Assembly (NCBI GenBank): GCA_004194705.1
Contig: SADC01001375.1
Span: forward strand, 1-64,000
Direction: 5' to 3'
Source: Ditylenchus dipsaci
Lineage: Eukaryota; Nematoda; Chromadorea; Rhabditida; Anguinidae
Length of the DNA: 64,000 nt
Part shown: positions 45,901 through 57,900 of the stretch, one piece after another
Layout of the letters: the number at the start of each line of letters is the position of its first letter
Position numbering within the stretch: the stretch's first letter is position 1
The notes under the pieces: model-generated
Seen by the model: the letters and a program-made list of their open reading frames with translations, nothing else
Database searches by the model: none
What the model was told of the DNA's origin: nothing
Position numbers and translations under genes: made by a program

Positions 45901-48900
45901 GTTCTAGAGAAACTCAATTTCTTATCTTAGTCCAGTCAATCAAATAACTTGGAAGATATCTATTTCGAAATGACATGCTAGGCTTCAAATATCAGTCAGA
46001 GATTGCTTTAAAGGATAAATAACCTTGACGACATCACGACCAGCGGCAGCCTTTTCTCGCTTCGGTTTGACCATTTTGACGATGTGGACGAACTAAACAC
46101 AATAGTACACCACATAGGAATCAAATCTAGTAGCACAAGCAAGTCAGAACATGACGTATATGTGGGAACTTCCTCTCAACTTTTTCTTCACATTGACTGC
46201 ACCAAATGTAAATCCATTTAATTAAACCCAAGTAAAAGACAAACGATAGCAATGTTCCAGACCAAAAAGTTGATAACGGGTAAGCAAAACTAAGTTTGAG
46301 GCAAATATTTAACTTGAGCTCGGGTATGATTTACAATTCATGTGAAAAATTTGTTGATTGGAAAAACAACTAAAGAGCAGACACACAACATGAGACACGG
46401 TTGCAATATGGACCGAAAAAACTTCCTGACTTTATGTGACTCAGGAAAATTGTGTGCAAAATTTGTAGCAACAAGACAAAACGTTTTTCCAATTTTCATA
46501 TCAAACTTTTGTTTGGTCTTTACACTAGAAATTAGGGTTGGTTGATTGGTAATTACCCGGGTAATTACCCGGAAAAATACTTTTCCGGCCTTATTTCTCG
46601 GTAATTACTTGGGTAATTACCCGAAATCACCCGGGTAATTACTTGGGTAATTACCCGAAATCACCCGGGTAATTACCCGGAGAAATACTTTTTCCGGAGA
46701 ATTACCCAACCCTACTAGAAATTCTCTGAAAATGTTTTAGCTATAATTGAAAATTTTTTTGAAACTTTTTTATTGTTTTCCCTAGGCCGTCCTGAGGCAA
46801 AACAAAAATTTTTACAAATTTTGAATCAAAAAGCGCTTTTCGACACTTTTTTCTTCCTTTTCTATGTGTAAAACAAGCCAAAACATCTGAAAAACATCAT
46901 TTTGGGACTTCTCGGGCAATGGTCACTTTCTACTCCAGCCCTATTTCATATCGATTAGTATCAAAAGGTCATTCTCGAGTGTGACCCGTGAATTAGTTTT
47001 CCTTTGAATAGTAGGCTCTATTGGTGTTTTTATTTATTTATTTATTATTATTCACTCTGGAGTCTTAAGAGAAATCATACTGGATTCTGTTGAGCATGAC
47101 GCTTCCAGATTGGACTAGCCGGATAGATTTTTTGAAAAATGACAGTGTGAGCATAAGGCTCCTGTGTAATTTTATTTCAAAATTGAACTAGCGAAATTAA
47201 CCGACTTTGTATTCTAAGAGCATATATTCGAAAGTATTTTTCAGTCTTAACACTAGAATTCCCGACTGTAACGTTTGACTACCTGGGGGTTTCAGAACTC
47301 CTGAGCATTTTGTCCTCCTCGCTAGATTACAATGCCCCTAAATACCGTTTTTTTTAATAGGAGGACATGTCGAGTTCTTTTCAACCCTTCGAAAATCGGA
47401 GGACCAATCAGGTTCCAATTTTTCTGTCTGTTAGCGAAAATATTGAAATTCTATTTAGTAAATCGATTATGCTCTGCAAGATGGCTTTGTAAGAATTTTT
47501 GAATCGAATCGTACAGTTCGATCAGTTCTCTTGTGAGTCAGAATCACCAAATATAGTTAAGGGGCCAACAAAAGCCTAACCTCAACGGGCAACCGACCAA
47601 TGAATAGGCACGGAAATACTTTGATTTTGAAAACTTTGAATTTTTTTGTTTGCTTTGGGGCATCAATACTCTAGCCACCATTTTGACCAATCCTTTTACT
47701 TGGTAATCATGGCGGCTTTTTCGATTATAAAACTCCATTCATACTCCCGCGGGACACGGGACAATATTTCAAACATTTTTGTATCTATATCGGCTCCCAT
47801 CCATCATTTTCCACCGCTTTTATCAAATCCATAAGAAAATCGACCATGCTCTACAACATAGGAATAACAGCTTTGCTATAACCACTATCAAAAACGGTTT
47901 TAGGCTGTCCCGCAGGACAAACCCCCAGATTTGTCCCGCGGGACAGGATTTTCGGGACAGCCTGAAATCATCGCCGAATGTCTAAACATGTATTAAATTA
48001 AATTTATGTATTAAATCTATCGTGTATAGTAAGGTCGATCTACCCTGAAATCTGTCGCCAGGATTGAAAATGTGTGTGCCCCGTGGCTTTCCGATCACTT
48101 GATCGGTGTCTCGTGTCCCGCGGGAGTTTGAATGGCTTAGAAGATTAGGGTGGAAATACTGTGAAATGGCCAATCTCAAAATGGTCGGCTATTCGCATAA
48201 CGCATTTTTGCTGAAATTGGCACCGTGTGTATCCCGTCTATATCTGTTGGCATTGTATTAAACAAGCTCCTCAAACTGAATTATCAAGTAATACCCAAAA
48301 TGTCGACGGCGATTTTGTCCTTGGCACTTCCAACCTCATTTTGAGCCACACAGTAGTAGTCACCAGCATCTGTAGTCTGTAGTCGGGGATGTCCAAGCGA
48401 TATCCCTTTAAAAAATTAAATTTATTTAGCCCGAAGATATATTTCACAAATTATTTACAGAAAGGGAGATCCTAGTGCCATCCGCAGAAGGGATGAGGAT
48501 CTGGTCGTTGAGCATCCAGGTGATTGCTGGAGTGGGGTTGCCGGTGACATTGCAGAACAGGGTGACCGATGTGCCAATTGGTTTAATGGCCTGACTTCCT
48601 GATTCTTGGAATCGAACAGTAGCTTTGGGCTCGGCTGAATCAGTTTATTTCATTTTGTGCATATCTTTTTTTGACAGTAAAAAATGATAGGAGAATTTTA
48701 GGATGGCCCCCGAAGCATAGTTGCACAGGCGCCGTCAAAACGATCATTTTTTAAAATAAGAAATATTGCATTGCTCCTTGTTCACCAAATTTCAGTCATA
48801 TTGGGGTCCAGGCTTCAATCAATAGAAAGGGGGGGGGACTATTGTTCAATTTAGCCAAATTGACGATTGATAAAGTGAATACAGTCAAACCTCGATTTAG

Positions 48901-51900
48901 TGGCACTCCCAAAAGTTCGTTCCCGCCTAGGGTCCGACACTTTTTTTAACCCAATTTGCAAAATATTTTATCGATTCTGTTATGACTAGGGTTGCTGAAA
49001 TGGCCGGCCACAATCTTTCGGGAATATTCCCGGGAATATTCCCGGCCATTATCTTGTTTTCCGGCCACTTTCGGCCATATTCCCCAAAATGACACTCTAA
49101 GCATTTTATTCAATAAGACATAACAATTCCATCAAAAATTGTCCATAAACACATCAAACTCATTCTCAATAATGTTAGTTTCTTCTGTTTCTTGCTCCTC
49201 TGCTTCTTCCATCGGCTGTTCCACTCGCGCTTTCTTGAAGTCATCCTTGTACTCCAGCGTCAAGTTGTGCTTGATGAAAGTCACTTGAGAGGCTGTATCG
49301 ACCTTCATTCTAAAAGCAATCATAAGAACTTGCCACTCAAACAAAATACAAACCTATTGCGAAGCTTTGTGTGAATTCCACCTCGGAAAGACCAGTTTCT
49401 TTCAGTTGGAGCAGCTGATATTGGAACGTTGTGAAGCATCTGGACGATCTTGGAGAGAAGCGTGTCCGAGAAGAAGGCTGTCCACCAGGTTAGCGCATCC
49501 GTTGTGTTGACCGATATTTGTAGTCTCGGCTTGGAAGTTTGTACGACGGCTTCAACATGTTAATGAAGTCCTTGAAAAACGGATTGTCTAGAAGATTGGG
49601 AGCGACATTTCCCGTAGCAAAAGCCTAAAAAAGACAATAACAAGGCAATAACAAGAGTGTGAGGAAGAACGAGAAAAGAAAACAAACTCTAGTCAGCAGG
49701 ATGTCGATTTTTTCTTGATCGTTCTTGGAAGTCGAATCAAAGTAGTGCTTCAAATTGCCGGAGCTTGCTCTTGGGGATTCGGCGCTTTCAGAGATCTTCG
49801 GCTTCTTGGACGTAGGAGACATGCTTCGACTGCGACGAGCAACAGGTTTCTTTGAGAGACGATCGATTTCCTTCCTTGCATCAGTGCCAACTTTTTTGCA
49901 GTTCTGAAATAATAACGTGAATCACGTTACGTGATACGCAACCAAAACGTCATTTACCTTCAAGTGCTCCTCCATTCTGCTTGGCTTTCCAGTGTAGTGC
50001 GCATTGCAGAACTTGCAGTAGCCGACAAAGATTAGTTTGGCCTTTCCATCCACCTCCTCTTTGCGATTGAAAAAGACCAGCACCAGGCAAGCGGCTTTGT
50101 TACTTTCGACATTCCTAAAACACAACGACGATAAACACTTCCAAAAATGAGCACTGTCAAAAATGACCACTGAAAAAAGTGATCTTCGACGCAAAAATAA
50201 GCAAAACAAAATAAAAACTTTTTAACAGTGATTTAAAATTGGTTTTAGAAAATGGCCGATTTTCAATAGGTCGGCCACATTCTCGGCCATATTCCGGGAA
50301 TATTCCGGAATATTCCGGGAATATTCCCTGGAATATTCCCATTCAGCAACCCTAGTTATGACAGTCTGGTCGCAAATATCGTGAGGATTCCAATTCGCCG
50401 ATCGTTTTTTGAAAAGTAAACAAATTTTGGGTTAAAAAAGTGAAACCTCGATATAGTGGCACCCCTTTTTTGAAAACAGGTGCCACTATATCGAGGTTTC
50501 ACTTTTTAACCCAAAATTTGTTTACTTTAAAAAACGATCGGCGAAATTGGAATCCTCACGATATTTGCGACCAGACTGTCATAACAGAATCGATAAAATA
50601 TTTTGCAAATTGGGTTAAAAAAAGTGTCGGACCCTAGGCGGGAACGAACTTTTGGGAGTGCCACTAAATCGAGGTTTGACTGTACCGTATTTCCTCTAAT
50701 TGACGCCCCCCCCCTCGACTTTGAGCTATTGTATCTCGGTCCAAATTTTTTTTCGAACAGATTTTTTTTCTTTTCTTAGTTTCCGCAAGCTCTACTAATT
50801 CTGAATTTTAGATTTTCACTCAGAAATTTCAAAATGACTCTAATAACCGCCAACACCCCCCCCCTCCCCAGAGGTCGATCGAAAAATAAGCGCCCCGGGG
50901 CGGCAATAAGAGGAAATACGGTATTATTTGAAAATGTTAATAAAATCGAAGAAATCCACACTTTGGAGCCGCTCTCCTGCGACAAGGATCCAAGTGCTGA
51001 TTTTTATCTACATTTTAAAAAATTTTTAAATTGATCAAAAGCTCATTTTCAAGCCCTATTTTTCAAGTACGATATGACACGGATTACAATTCAAACAAAA
51101 CAGGAAAAAAATTATGCCAGTTTCCGAGTGAGGGAGCATAAAAAAGATCGGAATTAATGGGTACGATGCTTTAATTTTTTTTACTCATCAAAACTTTTAA
51201 CTCCATACCCCAGACATCCAGTGGATTTCGAGTTGGCTGGAGCCAGCTGCATTCTCAGCTTCACAAGTCCAAATTCCATCATCTTCTCCAGCAGCCTTTG
51301 TGATTTCAATTCCTTGTCCTTGGTCCAGAATGCGATAGTTTTGCTGGGGTGCAACTTCTATACCATTTCTATACCACCGGATTTGGGCAGTGGATTACCG
51401 GAGGCTGGACACCAGAGAGTGATTGGGTGGCCTTCCAGTACGTGCGATTCTCCCTCATTTCTGGATCCATCAATTACTGGTTTGGCTAAAAAGTTTTTTG
51501 TAGTCAAATATATGTTGCCTAAATTTGGCGGAATATGCTTAGGTCTTAGATATTTTGGCTCTATATGAATTCACGCCCACTACGAAAATAGTATTTCTTT
51601 TGATTATTTTTCCGCAAAATTTTTTTTGCCTAAATATTTTTAAATAAATTTTTATCTTGGTCCCCAAGCTGATTTTTTTCGGTACTGTTTTTTATAAATC
51701 AGCTTGGAAGACCAAGGCGAAAATAATTATACGAATTTCAGGCTTTGCTGGAATGTACCCCTCCCGAAAAGCGCTACTGAAATACACTTCACCAATAATT
51801 TAGGTTTAGGTTTTGGCTTTGGCTTAGACCCGTAGGCTTAGGCTCAGGGCCTATCCATTATTTACAGCGGCTTTTGTACAACTTTTTTTTTCTCAAATAG

Positions 51901-54900
51901 TGGTTTTAGGCACCCTCTAAAAGTTATTGGGGGGGGGTTGTATTTTCCAGTAGCTTTTGGGTGGGGTATATTCCAGTAACGTCGAATTTTTTTTCACTAA
52001 AAACATTTTTGCTTCGAAATGACTAAAAAGTTCAAATGAAAACTTTTTGTAGGAAAAAATTCTAAAAAATCAACAAGGGGGACCAAGGCCTACTTTTTTC
52101 GGGGTGGGCGCGAATGCTTATAGAGCAGATATTTAAATTTTCGCTCTATTTTAACAACACAAGTTAATTTGTCCATACGTTAAACAGGTCGACAAAGTTT
52201 GATCAATTTTTTTATATGTTCAGTTCCGACACTTCCATAATTCCATGACCCTAATTTGAAGCTTTTATGGCCGAAAAATGATAGATAGTACGGGGGCTTC
52301 AAGAAACCTAACTATTAGAGACTACTAGCTGCTATAAATCCTAACCTTCTAAACTGCCAGAACTTTTTTCTAGATAGAATTTCTAAAATCTGTAAAATCA
52401 TATCAATGGAAAATATCGAACTGCACGATTCGCTTCGATTCTGACAACGCTATCTTGTAGAGCATAGTCAATTTACTACATGAAATTTCGAGATTTTTTG
52501 CGAACAGAGAGAAAAGGTTGAAGTTTATTGTCGCAGCTCCTTCCAAAAAGAATTTTTAAAAGAGAAGCTTTGTAATTTTGTCCTTTTACTATTACCACCT
52601 CGATCCCTCGGAAAATTGAGTGTTTGGGCTTAAAAGAGAGCATACAATGTGCTCAGTAAGATACAGTCGAACCTCGTTATAAGATACACCCAGGGACCGA
52701 CCCCAGCTGTATCTTATAACGAGGTGTATCTTATATAGGGGGTAATTTGACGGGAGTTATTTAACTTGGGACCGGACCCAGATGTATTTTATAACGAGGT
52801 TCTACTGTAGCACTAAATTCAGATTTTTTTGAATGGCCGCCTTCCAAATTAGGCTTTCGTTTATTTTCGAAAATTTCATTCGATATACCAAATTGACTTC
52901 TTTGACAAGATGATAGAAAAACATAGCCAGATTGTCCTAAATAAATTTAAAATTTCGAGGGTGCCTATTCAAAAAATAAGCACATCTGAGAGCCCTGCTA
53001 TAGTGACACCCATAAAAATTATATTTTCGGCTTGGTACAACACTTTATTTTTCAACAAGCGGGTTGAAAAGTGTATGACCCAGCAAATCGTACAGTTCGA
53101 TATGTTCCCTTGTTAGTTTTTATAACAATTTTTCGGTATATGATAACAAAAACAGGATTTTTGCTTGCTCATCTTTGTGATTTGAGCCTTGCATATAAAG
53201 AGGCCATTTACAGACCAGGGCCTAAAATTGGCATGCAAAAGTAGGTCGATGTGCGTTTACAGATTTTTTATAAATTTAATCTATGAAAAAATTTCTGGCA
53301 GTTATAAATCTTAGGTTTTTATGGGGTATACTGTAAACTTCTTTTTTTCCTGCACGATATACATGGTCGTCCAATTTTTTTCTAGCCATCGAATTTCGGT
53401 CATAAAGTTTTCATTTTTTGCGATTTTGACTAGATGTTTTTTAATCGAAACAGCTGATACCTTGGGAAACCGATGGATACCAAATAAGTAACAAAATCTT
53501 CATTCGAATACCAACTAACAATGACAGACATAAACTAACAAAATTTGACTAATAAATTTTGAGTTAAGAATTGTGAATGGACATTAGAGCAATAATACAA
53601 AAAAGAGTTTACAAAGCAACTCAGCACTATAATATAGCGCAGTTCAATAGCTACAAATAACATTTTACAAAATGCATTCCGAAAATGTAAAATGTTGAGA
53701 TATGGTTACTTCGAAAAAACCAATTTCTTCAAAAGATGATCAAAATTCAAAATTTTCCAACCTTTCAAAATAAGACCTATAGGATTGGCGGTTCGGGTAC
53801 CCGTTTTCGGGTAACTGGAACCGAAACCTATTTTTTCGGGTTTCGGGTATCGGTTCGGGTACCCGAAATTTTCGGGTACCCGCCAACCCTAAAGACTTAA
53901 AAGACAAAATCTCAATGCTTAGATTTTTCAAACCTGTTCTGTAAATTGCATTTTGTAGCTTTTGAATTGCGCTACAACATACTGCTAAGATGTTTCGGTA
54001 ACGGTCAATCCCACAAAGTGATAAAAATGCTCATCGAAATATCAAAATTAGTGAAAATTTGTTATTTTATGCTTGTCATTGTTAGTTGGTGTTTGAATGA
54101 AACTTTTTCGTTGCGTATTTGGTGTCAATCGACTTTCGAAGGTATCAGCTTTCGATTAAAAAAATCTAGTAAAAATCTATGTTTGGACATTTTTGAATTT
54201 TCGGCTTTCTATTTTCCATTTTTCACAAATTCTTATCTTTAAGCATAAGGTGTGATTAGTGTCTGAAAATGTCAGAACAAACACGAAAAAACAAAACGCC
54301 AAAAGTAAAAAATTGTTTGAAAATAGGCTAAAAGCCTGCGCAACTATTTATTTTTATTTTTTCAGCACAATTACAACCATTTTTGTGAAGTTGGGGTAAA
54401 AATCTTTATTATTAATAATTGATCACAGCAAGTTATTGTTTGACACACAACACAACCGTTAGAAATAATAGTAATATCACACACAAACACACGAATCTAA
54501 GGCAAACAAAATCAGTCAATCAAAAAATAAATAAGTTATTATGGTGAGTAAAGCTAGTCACAGAGATCTAAAAAGTCGATTTTTTCGATTTAATTAAAAT
54601 TTTCAAATAAGAGAAATCACCAGATAAAATAGGCAATACTTTTTTTATTTCTCTAATGAGTCCAAGTCGTCTTTTTAGGTCGACTCTCAGTCGACTCTCG
54701 ATAATAACGTCACCCGTAGTTGTTTACCGCAGATTTCGAAGTCTATTATGAGTTGTCTTTGGCTGCTCTATTCCGATTTTACCAGTAGTTTTTCTAAAAA
54801 GCAACTATTCCACCGAAAAGACCCGCGGCTCTCGACATAACGCCACCTTTTTTCTGAAAATAATATGAAGCTGTATCGAGAGCCGCAGGTCTTTTCGGCA

Positions 54901-57900
54901 GAATTGTTGCTATTTACATAAGCGACTGGCAAAATCATAATGCTTGCAATATTTGAAACCAGTTTCAAACACCCTCAAAATATGTAAATCTCCTCTCAAA
55001 TTAGAATTTCACACACTCAATTCAAAATTTCATCCCCTCAAATTTATTTTCGCATTGATCGAAAAATTTTTTCTTTGCATCAAATTAAATTTTTCTTTTA
55101 AAGGGAGGGTTTATCTCCTTTCCGTATCTATTCCCGCATGGAATAAACCCGCTGGAAATAGTTTTTAATTCAAATTAAAACACATTTAGAGGTTTCTGGT
55201 TTGAATCTTTTTAGGTGTACAGTCAACTCCCGATTTAGTGTACACCCTGGGGACCTGCTCCAGGTGTACACAAAATTGGGCGTGGACTAAATCGAGGTTC
55301 ATTCTAGTCATTTTAATTAACCGCCGGCCAAAATTATTTAAACCAGGTGTACACTAAATCGGGAGTTGACTGTAACCTTTATTCTTTTTTCGCATTCTAT
55401 TTATTAGTTTGATATCGAAAAAATTTTCAGCGTCTTGAAAACCGAGCTATATTATTAGGCAGGAATCCAAAACTATTAGAGCTTAATTACAGCCAAAACC
55501 TAGGAGAGAAAATTTAAACTACCGTATTTCCTGTAATTACCGCCCGGGGCGATAATTAGAATCATGCAATTTTTTCAAACTTCAAGTGGTTCAAAACTCG
55601 TGTTTTCATTTACTGTTTGAGCTGTGTAAAAAGTGCCTGTTAGATTTTTGAAATCCCTCTCAGGCACTTTTTACACAGCTCAAACATTTAATGAAAACAC
55701 GAATTTTGAACCACTTGAAGTTAGGGGGGGGGGGCGGCAATTAGAGGAAATACGGTAACCTTTGTTCAAAAATCCGAATTCGACGGGTAAAAAATTTGAG
55801 GGATGAAAGTTTAATTGGAGGGATAAAGTTTAAATTTGAGGGGTTGTATATTTTAGTGGTGTTTTTAATTTGAGCCTCTTTAAAAATAGAAGTAAAAAGT
55901 GTCGGACCATAGGTGGAACGAACTTTTTGCGGTGTGGTTATATCCAAGTTCGATTGTTTGATAAAAAAGAATCTAAAAATATTGCCCAACAAAGATTAAA
56001 CATATACCTTTCTTACTGACCTAAAAATCCCAAACAAAAAATGGTTTCGTTAAAACATTTTCGCTGTAATCTGAATTTTAAGCTCTTATAACGGAAGAAT
56101 TAGAAGAGACAAAAAACGAAGAATACAAATCATCCATTGCAAAATGGTGCCTTCTTCTCCTTTTCTTCAACAATGTCTTGAGGTTGGCTCTCAGGTTATT
56201 CACATGTTTTCTGGCCTTAAGAGTGCCCACAAACCCTTGACCAGGTCCAGAATACTGCACTTCAGTGCTGAAGTACCTGTTTCCCAGTGGTTTCATCAGT
56301 CTGGTCTCAGCCACATCTCTGTGCACCAGCCCTGAGGGCGCACTATACACCCTATATCTTCTGTTAGGCACAACAGGACTCGAGTTTAGTGTTAGATAAT
56401 CGTAAATCCTGTGACCATTGACTGGGTAGACCAGTCCAGTTGGAGATATAGGCGGCTGTAAAGTGGGTATTAGTGGATCGAACTCCACGGAAAAGTCGGC
56501 GTAAGTGGGCTGGACAGGGAAATTCTCAAAACTTTTCCGTGGTTGAGGGGTCATAAAAGTTCTTGGAGTGGCAGTAGTCCTCTTGTGGACTTTTTTTAAG
56601 ACCGTCGAGCGGTCTTCGGAGTCTGTGTTAGTAGATTTTTGCCGACCAAAATGGGTTTCGCGCCGTCTGGTGGCCTGGCTTTCGTAGATATGTCGTCGCC
56701 GGTCATAGTCTTTTTTGTACTCAATCATGTGCCTATGCTCTAATTGTCGACAAAACTCAGAAGCCATGTGCGTACATAGGATCTCCACATGGAACTTGAC
56801 GTGGGACTGTCCAGCTCGGTTGGACGCAACACATTTGTAGTGGCCGGCATCGGAGATGGAGCTGCTTGTCAGTTGCAATCGACGTCCTTCGTTGGTGATC
56901 TGCAATTGGGAAAAATGGTAAAAATTTTGTGCACTTTCTGGCCCATTTTTTCAAATTAGCGCCATTTTGGGGTTTTTGTTTTTTCGGGATTTATTGCGGT
57001 TTGGGACACAATTTTCTTAACATCTTAACATCCTCTGCCCCACTCTGCCTATAAGGCTTTTTCCAAATTGAAAAAATTAAAATTTTCTGCCATAAGAACA
57101 TGGAAAACCAGAACGCCAGGAAAAGGCGAAATTGAAAAAATCGGAAAAGGGCCAAACGCCTCAATGCCAAAAAAAATATCGAAAATTTATTTTAAATTCT
57201 GAATTTACCTCATAATTAAGTGAGTCAGTTGGTTCCAGGGGCCTTCCATCCTTGGTCCAGGTTACACGAAGTTCACTGTCCACTTCCACATCTTCATTCT
57301 TGACTGGACACACCAAAGTCAACAAATCGCCTTCTCTTTTGGTCAACTTCTGTGGCTCAGTGGTTTCCATTTGTGGGGGTTCTGAATTGTATAGGTTAAA
57401 AAAATGGCTTTCAGAAACTCAATCGCCTACCCAAAACTTCGACCATGAACTGTTCAGAGGTTTTACCTCCCTTGTTCTGTACTTCACAGGTATATTTGCC
57501 CTGATCGGATGCTTCGATCTTGTTGATACCAAAAGACTGATTGCTCTAAAAATAAGGCTTTTGTTAAAAAGTTGGATGAGCACCACCTAATATATGGGTA
57601 AACTGAATTCACAAAAGAGCTTTGCCTCGATTAGGAATCGAACCCTAGAGGAAATCACACAGGCACCAGTTACTCTACCATTGAGCTACCGACATTATTC
57701 CCGCTACGTTCTTGTTTTTATTACTTATTCCCAAGTGGCAGCCCAACCGAAAAAATAATGTCCATGATCTGTTGGTGGTTGAAAATTACTGGGAAAATAT
57801 TTTCAATGGGTAGACTCTTAAAAATGCGAGCCTTAATTTTTTGGGAAAAATTACCTGATGCAGTGAATATTTGCCTTCATCACTGTTCTCCACATCAATC

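Larger units (their letters stand above)
48882..50682. mobile_element. CAGTCAAACCTC element with nested hAT element (B only)
   Basis: CAGTCAAACCTCGATTTAGT and its inverse, TA-flanked. The palindromic arms continue on both sides of a 1.37-kb insertion (48,987-50,354). Absent in A. Confidence 0.8.
51486..56077. other. Long transposon-bearing intron, copy B
   Basis: No exon recognised. Holds the MITEs at 52,664-52,807, 53,780-53,891, 55,220-55,372 and 55,522-55,755, shared with copy A but without A's extra insertions. Confidence 0.55.
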
